Positions 37,677 to 47,214 are shown, counted from the first letter of the stretch. The stretch is DNA of 64,000 nt from Methanocaldococcus vulcanius M7 (GCF_000024625.1 NC_013407.1:806001-870000); one strand, 5' to 3'. A program made the numbers and translations. The notes: generated from the letters alone by a model not told the origin.

Positions 37677-38165
37677 ATGATTAGAGGAAGAGTTCATAAG
37701 TTTGGGGATGATGTTGATACTGATGCAATAATCCCAGGACCTTATTTAAAAACAACTGATCCTTATGAATTAGCGAGATATTGTATGTATGGAATTGATA
37801 AAGAGTTTTCAAAAAAGGTTAAAGAGGGAGATGTCATTGTTGCGGGGGAAAACTTTGGTTGTGGTTCAAGTAGAGAACAGGCGGTTATAGCAATAAAGTA
37901 TTGTGGCATTAAAGCAGTTATAGCAAAAAGTTTTGCAAGGATATTTTATAGAAATGCGATAAACATTGGACTATTTCCAATAATCGCAAATACAGACGAA
38001 TTAGAAGACAATGATATAGTTGAAATCGACTTAGATAATGAGAAGATAACTGCAAATGAAAATCTTATCCTTGATTGTAAGGTGCCAAAAGGTGTGGAAA
38101 GAAAAATTTTAGATGCAGAAGGCCTAATAAATTATTTTCACATTAGAAACAACAAGTCAAGGTAA
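37677..38165 (+). CDS. hacB: Methanogen homoaconitase small subunit HacB
   Basis: This 162-residue protein forms the swivel domain of an aconitase-type hydratase. It shows [36 protein letters not shown] and [11 protein letters not shown]. The YLKT loop resembles the YLRT of homoaconitases rather than the YLVY of isopropylmalate isomerases, so it should act on cis-homoaconitate-type substrates in the 2-oxosuberate route to coenzyme B. It works with a large subunit (HacA/LeuC-like) that is not in the window. ATG 37677 follows AAGGGTGAAA; the upstream in-frame ATG at 37623 lies inside the TATA region. Confidence 0.85.
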   Translation: MIRGRVHKFGDDVDTDAIIPGPYLKTTDPYELARYCMYGIDKEFSKKVKEGDVIVAGENFGCGSSREQAVIAIKYCGIKAVIAKSFARIFYRNAINIGLFPIIANTDELEDNDIVEIDLDNEKITANENLILDCKVPKGVERKILDAEGLINYFHIRNNKSR

Positions 38166-38261
38166 ATCATTTTACTACTTTTATTTTACTTAATCATAGC
38201 ACAACGTTTAACAATAGCTTCATCAATATTTTAAATCTATAAGGAAGTAAGATTCCTAATA

Positions 38262-38278
38262 CCGAAAGATTTATATAG
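38262..38278 (+). promoter_or_regulatory. Promoter of the NifE-like operon
   Basis: CCGAAAGATTTATATAG is a strong BRE plus TATA element. A start near 38304 would leave about 26 nt before the first ATG, which includes the GAGGTTG ribosome site. Confidence 0.6.
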
Positions 38279-38329
38279 ATCTAATAAAAATTTTAATAAG
38301 GTGATAACTATAAAAAAGAGGTTGAAAAA

Positions 38330-38965
38330 ATGAAAGTCCTATTCTTAGGAAAAAAACTCGATAATATTGACTCTTACGACGTAGATGAGTGCTTATTTCT
38401 TCCATTTAACAAAATAGATGTGGCAAAATATGATCTATCTATTATCTATCTCCCATTATTCTTTAATGACTTAACATCATATTCAGCAAATCAGTCAAGT
38501 ATCTCCACAATATTAAAAGATATAAAAGTTAAAGAGGTCTTAGAAAGCAAAGATGAACCAAAAGTTGTCGTTATTGATCCTTACTTTAAAAATATATCAA
38601 AAGGGAGGATTTTAGAACATTATTTAATGAAACATCTAACCAGAGATGGTTTTGTGGTTAGATGCAAAGATGGAGATGATATCAAAGTCAAAGATGATAA
38701 ATTTTCAAGATATGCTGATTTAATTAGAAAATACTCACACATATATGAGATTAAAGACGAAGAAGGGAAGTTAGGGATAGTTGATACTCTAACACTAATT
38801 TGTGATTATGAACAATGGAATTATGAGCCAATTATTGAGAACAGTAAGGGAGAGGTTTTGGGAGTTAGAGTTTTCAAAAATGGTTCTTTATATATTTTGC
38901 ATCCTCCGAGTGAAGATGTTAACGACTACAAAAAATTAATTGAAGTGTTAAAGGAGATAGTATGA
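38330..38965 (+). CDS. Unknown 211-residue protein coupled to NifE-like gene
   Basis: No known family was recognised. The 211 residues have no signal or membrane segment and show no cysteine cluster (three scattered cysteines only). The start MKVLFLGKKLDNI and a later VVVIDPYFKNI look like alternating strands and helices, so a small alpha/beta domain is likely; WNYEPIIENSKGEVLGVRVF near the end could be a beta hairpin. Its stop overlaps the start of the NifE-like gene by 4 bp (ATGA), so the two are translated as a pair and probably form a complex. The ATG follows GAGGTTG. Confidence 0.65.
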   Translation: MKVLFLGKKLDNIDSYDVDECLFLPFNKIDVAKYDLSIIYLPLFFNDLTSYSANQSSISTILKDIKVKEVLESKDEPKVVVIDPYFKNISKGRILEHYLMKHLTRDGFVVRCKDGDDIKVKDDKFSRYADLIRKYSHIYEIKDEEGKLGIVDTLTLICDYEQWNYEPIIENSKGEVLGVRVFKNGSLYILHPPSEDVNDYKKLIEVLKEIV

Positions 38966-40269
38966 ATGAAAATGCTGTAAAAGTCCTTCCATATAAAATT
39001 ACATTAAAAAGGGATGGGCTTCCGCTATCAGATAAGAAATCATCTCCAGGGGTTGTTAATCAAAGAAGTTGTCCATATTATGGAGCAAGATGGATTTTAG
39101 CCCCTATAAAAAATACACTTCATATTATACACTCTCCAATTGGTTGTGCTTTTTATGGGCAGAACGTTAGGAAAAAAAGATATACTATAATCTCAACAGA
39201 TATACAGGAAGCAGATGTTGTTTATGGAGGAGAAAAAAAGCTATACAATACAATAATTGAATCCCATAAAGAATTAGGAGGAGAGGCAATATTTGTTTAT
39301 ATAACTTGCGTTCCTGCATTGATTGGAGATAATATAGAAAGGATTAGTAGAGATGCTGAAGATATATTGAGAATTCCAGTTATTCCAGTATTCTGTCCTG
39401 GATTTTGCGGTTATCATCAATCAAAGGGTCATGAAATTGCAATGAAAGCTTTATTTAGATTAATTAAAGAAGGAGAGTTTAAGAAAGAATTTAAAGACAA
39501 ATTAGTGGTCAACATAATTGGGGAATATAACGTATGTAATGAAACAAAGGTTATTAAAGATTTGTTGAATAAATTAGGTATTGAGGTTATAGCAACATTT
39601 ACAGGAGATTGTTCAGTAGAGGATGTAAAAAATTCAAAGAATGCTAAGCTAAATCTTGTCCATTGCAGAAGAACTGGAAAATATATAGCAAACTATATGG
39701 AAGATAGATATGATATTCCACAATTAAAGGTTTCTTTTATTGGATTAAGAAATACAAAAAAATCATTAATGGATATTGCAAAATTCTTTGGAATTGAAGA
39801 TAGAGCAAGAGATGTTATAAAGGAAGAGTTTGAGAAAATTAAAGATGAATTAGAATTTTATATAAAAAAGTTGAAAGGGAAAAAAGTAGGAATGTTCATG
39901 GGAGCTTCTAAAATAGGAATACTAACCTCTGCATTTAAAGATTTGGGCATGGAGGTTGTTTCAGTTGGCTCACAGTTTGGTAGTTTTGAGGATTACTTAG
40001 ATGCTTATATAAATGTAGATGACAACACCATCTTAGTTGATGATGCCTCAAAGATTGATTTAGAGCTAATATTTAAGCACAAAAAACCAGATATATTTGT
40101 TGGCGGAACTAAGGAGAAATATATGGCGTTAAAATTTGGAATTCCATTTCTATCATTCCCTCAGGACTTTTATCCATTCACTGGATTTATAGGATTTTTA
40201 AACTTTGCAAGAGAGGTTTATAAAGCCATATATCATCCAATTTGGAGGATGATTGAGTTTAAATACTAA
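38962..40269 (+). CDS. Nitrogenase component-1-like protein (NifE/NifD family), orphan
   Basis: This 435-residue protein is related to NifD/NifE. Cysteines C37 (RSCPYYGA), C62 (SPIGCAFYG) and C116 (ITCVPALIGD) match the three cluster ligands of component 1, and TDIQEADVVYGGEKKL is a NifE-like block. C235 in LNLVHCRRTGKYI matches the position of the cofactor Cys275 of NifD. The histidine of the NifD cofactor site is not found: the corresponding segment reads FLSFPQDFYPFTGFIG, closer to NifE. It lacks CfbD features (HPRPS N-terminus). No NifK/NifN partner is nearby. Substrate unknown; a scaffold or reductase for a metal cluster or cofactor is inferred. Confidence 0.85.
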   Translation: MNENAVKVLPYKITLKRDGLPLSDKKSSPGVVNQRSCPYYGARWILAPIKNTLHIIHSPIGCAFYGQNVRKKRYTIISTDIQEADVVYGGEKKLYNTIIESHKELGGEAIFVYITCVPALIGDNIERISRDAEDILRIPVIPVFCPGFCGYHQSKGHEIAMKALFRLIKEGEFKKEFKDKLVVNIIGEYNVCNETKVIKDLLNKLGIEVIATFTGDCSVEDVKNSKNAKLNLVHCRRTGKYIANYMEDRYDIPQLKVSFIGLRNTKKSLMDIAKFFGIEDRARDVIKEEFEKIKDELEFYIKKLKGKKVGMFMGASKIGILTSAFKDLGMEVVSVGSQFGSFEDYLDAYINVDDNTILVDDASKIDLELIFKHKKPDIFVGGTKEKYMALKFGIPFLSFPQDFYPFTGFIGFLNFAREVYKAIYHPIWRMIEFKY

Positions 40270-40341
40270 GACATTTGATATTATGTGTCCTTTTTCTTCT
40301 TATCTCCTAATCTAAATAAACTACAAAAGTAATCTAAAAAA

Positions 40342-41610
40342 CTACTTTAAAATCTTAAACACCTCCTCCATAACTTCTATTGTTTTATCAACAACCTTAT
40401 CATCGTGTTTTATTGAGGTAAAGCAACATTCAAACTGTGAAGGAGGAACAAAAACCCCTCTCTCCAACAATCCCCAAAAGTATTTCATAAATCTCTCAAC
40501 CTCACTCTGCTTGGCAATCTCATAATTCACAACTTCCTTATCATTGAAATAGATTTGGAACATTGAAGCAATGTTATAAACCTTAGCTTTAATATTATGT
40601 TTATCAGCCAACTCTCTCAATGTATCTGCCAATATCTTAGCAGTTCTTGCTGTTTCTTTATAAAACCTATCATCCAACTGTTCAAGAGTGGCGATTCCGG
40701 CAGTTATTGATATTGGATTTCCGTTAAATGTTCCTGCTTGATATATAGCCCCTAATGGAGAAAACTGCTCCATAAGTTCTCTTCTCCCTACAATCGCACC
40801 AATTGGAAAGCCCCCTCCCAAAATCTTTCCTAAGGTAGCAATATCTGGAACTACTCCAAAATACTCTTGAGCTCCTCCTTTAGACAATCTAAATCCAGTT
40901 ATAACCTCATCAAATATTAATAAAATGTCATTTTCCTCAGTTATTTCCCTCAAAAACTCTAAATAGCCATCTTTTGGTAATATACAACCAACATTACCCA
41001 TAACTGGTTCAACTATGATACAGGCAATTTCATCTTTATTTTCATTTATTACTTTTTTAACAGCATCTTCATCATTAAAAGGCACTAATATTGTGTTTTT
41101 TGTTGTCTCCTCTGGAATGCCTGGAGAGTTTGGATGTCCGTGGGTTAAAGCTCCGCTACCGCTTTTAACTAAAACATAGTCATGAGCTCCATGATAAGCT
41201 CCATCAAACTTAATAATCTTCTTTCTTCCAGTAATTCCTCTTGCTAATCTTATAGCTGACATCGTCGCTTCAGTTCCAGAATTAACAAATCTAACCATCT
41301 CAGCACATGGAACTCTTTTAACAACCTCTTTAGCTAAGATAATCTCTTTCTCTGTTGGACATCCGTAAGCACTGCCAAGTTCAAGTTGCTCTTTAACTGC
41401 CTCAACTATCTTTTCGTTTGCATGACCTAAAACCATTGGTCCATAAGCTAAGCAGTAATCAATATAGCAGTTTCCATCAACGTCAAATAAATAGCAGTCC
41501 TTGGCTTTTTCAACAAAAAACGGATAGGGTTTAAAGTATCTTACTGGGCTGTTAACTCCTCCAACCAAATATTTTTTTGCCTCTTCAAACAACTCCTTTG
41601 ATCTGCTCAT
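40342..41610 (-). CDS. hemL: Glutamate-1-semialdehyde 2,1-aminomutase
   Basis: This 422-residue PLP enzyme makes 5-aminolevulinate for tetrapyrroles (F430, cobamides, haem precursors). The family start [16 protein letters not shown] is clear, the PLP lysine is K262 in [10 protein letters not shown], and the [14 protein letters not shown] block is present. Length is normal. It is the last gene of a minus-strand operon after map and a PgpA/CobZ-like phosphatase, four bases apart. ATG 41610 follows GAGGTGTGA. Confidence 0.97.
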   Translation of the reverse strand: MSRSKELFEEAKKYLVGGVNSPVRYFKPYPFFVEKAKDCYLFDVDGNCYIDYCLAYGPMVLGHANEKIVEAVKEQLELGSAYGCPTEKEIILAKEVVKRVPCAEMVRFVNSGTEATMSAIRLARGITGRKKIIKFDGAYHGAHDYVLVKSGSGALTHGHPNSPGIPEETTKNTILVPFNDEDAVKKVINENKDEIACIIVEPVMGNVGCILPKDGYLEFLREITEENDILLIFDEVITGFRLSKGGAQEYFGVVPDIATLGKILGGGFPIGAIVGRRELMEQFSPLGAIYQAGTFNGNPISITAGIATLEQLDDRFYKETARTAKILADTLRELADKHNIKAKVYNIASMFQIYFNDKEVVNYEIAKQSEVERFMKYFWGLLERGVFVPPSQFECCFTSIKHDDKVVDKTIEVMEEVFKILK

Positions 41611-41613
41611 TTT

Positions 41614-42048
41614 TCACACCTCGAAAACTTTACTCATACATCCTGCTAAGAGTCCTGCAATAGCATCATCTAAAAACATATAACCCTCTTTATCTAATTT
41701 TCCAATAATTCCCGGTTTTTTTCCATCGTAGAATCTGAAATTGAATATTGCTTTTGTTCCTGCTATTTCATTGGCTATTGCTAAGCCGATAACTTCATCT
41801 GCATAGACGTAGTTGGGATCGTCTGAATAGTTAAAGGGAAGTTTTCCATTTTTTCCTTCTCTATCTAAAAGTATTGCAGCAATTATTAAGGTTGAGACGT
41901 TTGGATTTGAAAGTTGTTTTAGAATTATTTTTTCAAGATTTTTTTTAACTTCTTTTTCCTCTTCTTCACTTCCAATATATAACGCCATCCCTGCTTCAAC
42001 TAAATTTTTTAAAGTTATTCCAAACTCTTCTAACTTTTTTAGAGTCAT
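41614..42048 (-). CDS. PgpA/CobZ-family phosphatase
   Basis: This 144-residue protein has the PgpA-family core YADEVIGLAIANEIAG and ends FLDDAIAGLLAGCMSK. In Methanosarcina a relative, CobZ, is an alpha-ribazole-5'-phosphate phosphatase of cobamide synthesis, whereas bacterial PgpA dephosphorylates phosphatidylglycerophosphate. The position beside hemL favours the CobZ role, but this is inference. No membrane segment is obvious except weakly hydrophobic stretches. Start ATG 42048 follows AAGTGAGA, eight bases after map. Confidence 0.65.
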   Translation of the reverse strand: MTLKKLEEFGITLKNLVEAGMALYIGSEEEEKEVKKNLEKIILKQLSNPNVSTLIIAAILLDREGKNGKLPFNYSDDPNYVYADEVIGLAIANEIAGTKAIFNFRFYDGKKPGIIGKLDKEGYMFLDDAIAGLLAGCMSKVFEV

Positions 42049-42056
42049 TTTCTCAC

Positions 42057-42947
42057 TTATTTGGTTGTTATTTCAATTCCATTATCAGTTATTAAAATTG
42101 TATGCTCTGCTTGACTAACCATTCCTCCGTTTCTTTCTTTTAATATAGGATAACCGTAGATACATGAAGCTCTAAGTAAAGAGTTTAATGCCAATCTTTC
42201 GTTTTCACTTTTCAAAACCCATCGTTCTGCAAAAGGTAAGTAGGAGTGGTTTTTTGAAATATGATCTAAAAGTTTTCTTGCTTGCGGTAATCTAACTGGT
42301 CTTTTTGCTAAAAACTTGTAAATATTTCCTAAGTTCCCATCCTTCACCATTCCAAAACCATTGGTAGCGAATGGCTCTATTGCTACTAAATCCCCAACGT
42401 TTATTTCTTTATTTGTTTTTTCATAAACGTTTGGAATGCTAACTCCGGTGTGTAGTTCGTATCTATGCATCACGTGCCCTGAGAGGTTAGAAACAGGTTT
42501 GTAGCCATAACTTTCTATAACTTCCTGAATAATTCTTCCCATTTCTCCGATATTCATGGGAGGGGTAATCTCTTTTATTACTGTATAGAGAGCATCTTCA
42601 GAAGCTTTTATTAGATCGCTGTATGATTTTGAAAGATCTACGGTTAACGCTGTGTCTGCAATATATCCATCAATATGAGCCCCTAAATCCAATTTAACAA
42701 TATCTTCATCTCCAAATTCTAAATCATCATTTAATTTTGGTGTGTAGTGAGCAGCAATATCGTTTATTGACAGATTACATGGAAAGGCAGGTTTTGCTCC
42801 TAACTCCATAATTCTCTGCTCTACAAATTCTGCTACTTCGATTAACTTTACTCCTGGTTTTATCATTTTTTTTGCCTCTTCTCTTACTTTTGAGGCAATT
42901 TTTCCCGCTTCTATAATTTTATCATATGCCTCTTTTTCTATATCCAT
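42057..42947 (-). CDS. map: Methionine aminopeptidase, type II
   Basis: This 296-residue enzyme removes the initiator methionine. The metal ligands are seen in LDLGAHIDGYIADTA (two Asp), GHVMHRYELHTG (His), EPFAT (Glu) and the final SQAEHT segment (Glu/His). The type II helical insert near residues 150-230 is present. Start ATG 42947 follows GAGGATGA. It lies downstream of a small membrane protein gene and UPF0216, and upstream of the phosphatase and hemL; all are on one strand with short gaps. Confidence 0.97.
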   Translation of the reverse strand: MDIEKEAYDKIIEAGKIASKVREEAKKMIKPGVKLIEVAEFVEQRIMELGAKPAFPCNLSINDIAAHYTPKLNDDLEFGDEDIVKLDLGAHIDGYIADTALTVDLSKSYSDLIKASEDALYTVIKEITPPMNIGEMGRIIQEVIESYGYKPVSNLSGHVMHRYELHTGVSIPNVYEKTNKEINVGDLVAIEPFATNGFGMVKDGNLGNIYKFLAKRPVRLPQARKLLDHISKNHSYLPFAERWVLKSENERLALNSLLRASCIYGYPILKERNGGMVSQAEHTILITDNGIEITTK

Positions 42948-43025
42948 TTTTTCATCCTCTTAATTCCACTAATTAATCTTATAGTTAACTTCAAGATATT
43001 ATACTTAACATGATGATTATAAAAG

Positions 43026-43196
43026 TTATAAAAAATGTCTTACCATTATTATAATAAAGATAACTGCTCCTAAAAATATCATAAACCAAACCCATATATT
43101 CAAAAAAAATAAAAATTTAAAAAGTTTTTCTCTTTTTTCTGGGTCGTTCATTAGTTTTTTTATTGGATCTCTTCCATAATACTTCTTACTCTTCAT
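43026..43196 (-). CDS. Small single-span membrane protein, 56 aa
   Basis: An ATG at 43196 preceded by AAAAAGTGATAA opens a 56-codon frame that ends at TAA 43026-43028. The product begins MKSKKYYGRDPIKKLMNDPE, is basic, then has one strongly hydrophobic span (about residues 31-52: NIWVWFMIFLGAVIFIIIMV) and ends RHFL. It lies between UPF0216 and map on the same strand, with 12 bp to the upstream stop. Coding is supported by start site, position and the amphipathic-then-hydrophobic layout; function is unknown. Confidence 0.6.
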   Translation of the reverse strand: MKSKKYYGRDPIKKLMNDPEKREKLFKFLFFLNIWVWFMIFLGAVIFIIIMVRHFL

Positions 43197-43208
43197 GTTT
43201 ATCACTTT

Positions 43209-43607
43209 TTAATCGCGTAGAGATAGTTTAAAGATCAGTTGAGTTGTAGTTGGCAGTTCTTTTCTTACTATTCTTAACTCTGGCTTGTAGATGTAGAGAA
43301 TATCCCTCTCAGAAAACGGATCTATTTCTTTTTCTAAAATTTTAGATATTACTTTAACCTCTTCAACTCCACTAACTTTTATCGCTCCTCCTATTGATGT
43401 GTCTACTTCTAACACTATGGGAATTTTTAGATTTTCGTTAGCAATCTCTTTTAAAAACTCCAACTCTCTTCGCTTTATTCGATGTCTCTTCCCATTTATA
43501 ATTACATGTGGCTTTTCTTCATCTATAAGTTCTTTTAATGTTTTTCTCTTAAATCTTGGATTCATATCTTTAATTATTCCCTTTATAATTGTTTCCACAT
43601 CCTTCAT
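43209..43607 (-). CDS. UPF0216 family protein
   Basis: This protein of about 132 residues is a conserved archaeal family of unknown function. Characteristic segments are MNPRFKRKTLKELIDEE, ING-KRHRIKRRELEFL and VSGVEEVKVISKIL. It is basic in the first third, which suggests nucleic acid contact. The start ATG 43607 was chosen because GGTTGAT lies immediately before it, an unusually tight spacing; GTG 43622 is an alternative. It seems to head the operon with the small membrane protein, map, the phosphatase and hemL. Confidence 0.75.
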   Translation of the reverse strand: MKDVETIIKGIIKDMNPRFKRKTLKELIDEEKPHVIINGKRHRIKRRELEFLKEIANENLKIPIVLEVDTSIGGAIKVSGVEEVKVISKILEKEIDPFSERDILYIYKPELRIVRKELPTTTQLIFKLSLRD

Positions 43608-43838
43608 ATCAACCACAATCACGATAATTATTTTATATGTTGATGGTTATATTATTTATTGTATGTTGTTAAAATTTTCCAAATAAATCGAAATGAAATA
43701 AAAAAATAATATAAAGGAAATAATAAAATGATATAAAGATATAAAAATAAATGAAATTTATAAAATTTAGAAATAAACCGATAAGGGATAATTTATCGAT
43801 CGCTTGGAATAACCTCAAAAATTCCGTGAGGGATGCTC

Positions 43839-44693
43839 GTGAAAGTGATAAAAATAGCAGAAAATAAAAAAATAATAACGGTATATCCAACCACAACAAT
43901 AAGAAACGCTCTTAAAACTATGAATGAGAATAGATACCGAAGATTGCCTGTTGTTAATGCAGGAAATAATAAAGTGGTTGGAATAATTACAAGTATGGAT
44001 ATAGTGGATTTTATGGGTGGGGGATCAAAATATAACTTAATAAGAGAGAAGCATGGAAGAAACTTGTTATCGGCAATAAACGAGCCAGTTAGAGAGATAA
44101 TGGAAGAAAATGTAATAACTTTAAAAGAAAATTCGGAGATAGATGATGCAATTGAGACATTTCTAAATAAGAACGTTGGGGGAGTTCCAATAGTTAATGA
44201 TGAAAATCAGTTAATCTCTTTAATAACTGAGAGAGATATTATAAGATCACTAATAGACAAAATAGACGAAAATGCAGTCATTGACGATTACATTACGAGA
44301 GATGTTATCGTGGCAACACCGGGAGAGAGATTAAAGGATGTTGCGAGAACGATGGTGAGAAATGGATTTAGAAGATTGCCAGTAGTTAGTGAGGAGAGAT
44401 TGGTAGGAATTATAACATCAACTGACTTTATAAAACTCTTAGGTAGTGATTGGGCATTTAATCATTTAAAAACTGGAAATGTTAGGGAAATAACAAATGT
44501 TAGGATGGAAGAGATAATGAAGAAGGATGTTATAACAGCAAAGGAGGGGAATAAATTAAAAGACATTGCTAAAACGATGATCGATAATGATATTGGAGCA
44601 TTGCCTGTTATAGATGAAAATAACAGGGTAGTTGGTATCATTACTGAAAAAGATATTTTAAAATATTTTGAGGATTATTTTAGCAAGCGGTAA
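43839..44693 (+). CDS. Four-CBS-domain protein
   Basis: This 284-residue protein consists almost only of four CBS motifs, each ending in a hydrophobic-G-I-I/L-T-x-x-D pattern: GIITSMDIVDFM, SLITERDIIRSL, GIITSTDFIKLL and GIITEKDILKYF. Paired CBS modules bind AMP, ATP or SAM-type ligands and act as energy sensors. The closest M. jannaschii relative by context is MJ1225. GTG 43839 is preferred because GAGGGATG precedes it, as at other genes here. It lies 118 bp upstream of a P-type ATPase, which it may regulate. Confidence 0.9.
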   Translation: MKVIKIAENKKIITVYPTTTIRNALKTMNENRYRRLPVVNAGNNKVVGIITSMDIVDFMGGGSKYNLIREKHGRNLLSAINEPVREIMEENVITLKENSEIDDAIETFLNKNVGGVPIVNDENQLISLITERDIIRSLIDKIDENAVIDDYITRDVIVATPGERLKDVARTMVRNGFRRLPVVSEERLVGIITSTDFIKLLGSDWAFNHLKTGNVREITNVRMEEIMKKDVITAKEGNKLKDIAKTMIDNDIGALPVIDENNRVVGIITEKDILKYFEDYFSKR

Positions 44694-44811
44694 ATTATTT
44701 TTTATAAATTTTTTGAAGGAAAATAATTTTTTAATGTTATTAGAATCTGCGATCTATGATTCAATCTGTTATATTGGGTTGTGTTGTTAAAAGAAAAAAC
44801 AGAGGGGGACT

Positions 44812-47214
44812 ATGGATATTGAAGAAATCGAAGAAGAACTTAAAACTTCATTAAAAACTGGATTATCCTCTGAGGAAGCAAAAAGAAGATTAGAGAAGTA
44901 TGGATATAACGAAATTCCAGAAAAAAAAGTTCATCCGTTAATAAAGTTTTTATCTTATTTTTGGAATCCTATTGCTTGGATGATAGAAATAGCAGCTATT
45001 TTATCAGCAATCATCAAACACTGGATTGACTTTACCATAATTATGATTTTACTAATTGTTAATGGAATAATCGGATTTTGGGAAGAACACAAAGCTGAAA
45101 ATGTAATTGAATATTTAAAACAAAAGATGGCATTAAACGCACGGGTTTTAAGAGATGGAAAATGGCAAGTTATCCCAGCAAAAGAACTTGTTCCTGGTGA
45201 TGTAGTTAGAATAAGGATAGGAGATATAGTTCCTGCAGATATAATATTGGTTGAAGGAGATTATTTAGTGGTGGATGAATCTGCCTTAACAGGAGAATCC
45301 CTTCCAGTGGAAAAAAAAGTTGGAGACATTGCATATTCAGGATCTATCGTTAAAAAGGGAGAGATGACAGGAGTAGTGAAAGCCACAGGTTTAAATACCT
45401 ACTTTGGAAAAACCGTTAAATTAGTTGAAAAAGCAAAGAGAGTTAGTTCCTATCAAAAGATGATCGTTAAAATAGGAAACTATTTGATGATATTAGCAAT
45501 TATATTAATAGGAATTATGGTGGCAGTTGAGCTCTACAGAGGAAAGGATCTTATTGAAACAGCCCAATTTGCACTTGTTTTAGCTGTTTCTGCAATCCCT
45601 GCTGCAATGCCAGCTGTTTTATCAATAACTATGGCAATAGGTGCCTTAAATTTAGCAAAAAAAGATGCAATAGTTAAAAAATTAGTTGCTATCGAAGAAC
45701 TTGCTGGCGTGGATATTCTCTGTTCAGATAAAACAGGAACACTAACCAAAAATCAACTTGTCTGTGGAGATATAATTCCAATGAACGGATTCACAAAAGA
45801 GGATGTTATTCTCTATGCTTCTCTTGCTTCAAGAGAAGAAGACGCCGACGCAATAGATATGGCAATCTTAAATGAAGCAAAAAAATTGGGGCTTATTGAA
45901 AGGTTAAAAAAATATAAAGTTAAAAAATTTATTCCATTCGATCCAGTGATTAAGAGAACAGAAGCTACAATAACAAACGATGAAGAATTTAAAGTTTCAA
46001 AAGGAGCTCCGCAAGTTATCCTCGATCTGTGTGAAGCAGATGAGAAATTAAGAAAAGAGGTTGAGGATATTGTTGATAAACTCGCTGAAAGTGGATATAG
46101 AGCGTTAGGAGTTGCGGTCTATAAAAATGGGAAATGGCACTTTGTTGGGATAATTCCTCTATACGATCCTCCAAGAGAGGATGCTCCGCTTGCAGTTAAA
46201 AAGATAAAAGAACTTGGTGTTATAATAAAGATGGTTACAGGAGACCATATTGCAATAGCCAAAAACATTGCAAGAATGTTGGGAATTGGAGATAAAATAA
46301 TTTCAATAAGAGAATTACTCGAAAAACTAAAAAGAGGAGAAATTAAAGAAGAGAAATTCGATGATATTATTGAAGAGGCAGATGGATTTGCAGAAGTTTT
46401 CCCTGAACATAAGTATAAGATCGTTGATGCCTTGCAAAACAAAGGACACCTTGTTGCTATGACAGGAGATGGAGTTAATGATGCTCCTGCTCTCAAAAAA
46501 GCTGACTGTGGTATTGCTGTTTCAAACGCAACGGATGCTGCAAGAGCTGCTGCTGATATAATCCTACTCTCTCCAGGAATATCTGTTATAGTAGATGCAA
46601 TTCAGGAAGCGAGAAGGATCTTTCAAAGAATGGAAAGTTATATAATATATAGGATTGCAGAAACCATAAGAATCTTGTTTTTCATTGAACTTTGTATATT
46701 ATTACTCGGAATCTATCCAATAACTGCATTGATGATCGTGCTTTTAGCGATATTGAATGATATACCAATATTAGCAATTGCCTACGATAACGTTGTTGAA
46801 ACAAAACATCCTGCAAAATGGAAGATGAAAGAAGTATTACTGATCTCCACAATAATCGGCTTTGTCGGAGTTGCTGGTTCGTTTATTGTATTCTATATTG
46901 CAGACAAAGTCCTACATCTCTCATTATCACAACTACAAACCTTCGTATTCTTAAAGTTAATACTGGCAGGACACGTTACAATATTTATAACAAGAATTAA
47001 AGATTGGATGTGGAAGCCCCCATATCCTCACAAACTATTGTTCTGGGGAATTATGGGAACCAATATAATCGGAACGATCGTGGCAGCAGAAGGGATTTTA
47101 ATGTCTCCAATTGGTTGGGGCTTAGCACTATTCCTCTGGGTCTTTGCAATACTTGAAGGACTCTGTGCAGATGTAGTGAAGATGATACTCCTAAAAAAGA
47201 TTAAAATTGATTAA
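44812..47214 (+). CDS. P-type (P3A-like) cation-transporting ATPase
   Basis: This 800-residue ATPase resembles plasma-membrane H+-ATPases. Motifs are LTGESLPVEKK in the actuator domain, the phosphorylated aspartate in CSDKTGTLTKN, KGAPQVIL in the nucleotide site, MVTGDHIAIAK and TGDGVNDAPALKKAD. About ten membrane segments are visible. The fourth helix reads VSAIPAAMPAVLS, typical of proton pumps. Transported ion is not certain. ATG 44812 follows AGAGGGGG. It is placed after the four-CBS gene and before the radical SAM activase, as remembered for M. jannaschii MJ1226. Confidence 0.93.
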   Translation: MDIEEIEEELKTSLKTGLSSEEAKRRLEKYGYNEIPEKKVHPLIKFLSYFWNPIAWMIEIAAILSAIIKHWIDFTIIMILLIVNGIIGFWEEHKAENVIEYLKQKMALNARVLRDGKWQVIPAKELVPGDVVRIRIGDIVPADIILVEGDYLVVDESALTGESLPVEKKVGDIAYSGSIVKKGEMTGVVKATGLNTYFGKTVKLVEKAKRVSSYQKMIVKIGNYLMILAIILIGIMVAVELYRGKDLIETAQFALVLAVSAIPAAMPAVLSITMAIGALNLAKKDAIVKKLVAIEELAGVDILCSDKTGTLTKNQLVCGDIIPMNGFTKEDVILYASLASREEDADAIDMAILNEAKKLGLIERLKKYKVKKFIPFDPVIKRTEATITNDEEFKVSKGAPQVILDLCEADEKLRKEVEDIVDKLAESGYRALGVAVYKNGKWHFVGIIPLYDPPREDAPLAVKKIKELGVIIKMVTGDHIAIAKNIARMLGIGDKIISIRELLEKLKRGEIKEEKFDDIIEEADGFAEVFPEHKYKIVDALQNKGHLVAMTGDGVNDAPALKKADCGIAVSNATDAARAAADIILLSPGISVIVDAIQEARRIFQRMESYIIYRIAETIRILFFIELCILLLGIYPITALMIVLLAILNDIPILAIAYDNVVETKHPAKWKMKEVLLISTIIGFVGVAGSFIVFYIADKVLHLSLSQLQTFVFLKLILAGHVTIFITRIKDWMWKPPYPHKLLFWGIMGTNIIGTIVAAEGILMSPIGWGLALFLWVFAILEGLCADVVKMILLKKIKID

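Noticed and set aside
37677-38165. Call of the aconitase-type small subunit as LeuD
   Set aside because: The YLKT loop and KTTDPYE context fit homoaconitase HacB, not the YLVY of isopropylmalate isomerase.
38962-40269. Call of the NifE-like gene as CfbD
   Set aside because: The N-terminus lacks the CfbD HPRPS/HGPPGC pattern and the sequence keeps NifD/NifE blocks (GGEKKL, LVHC), so it is a different group.
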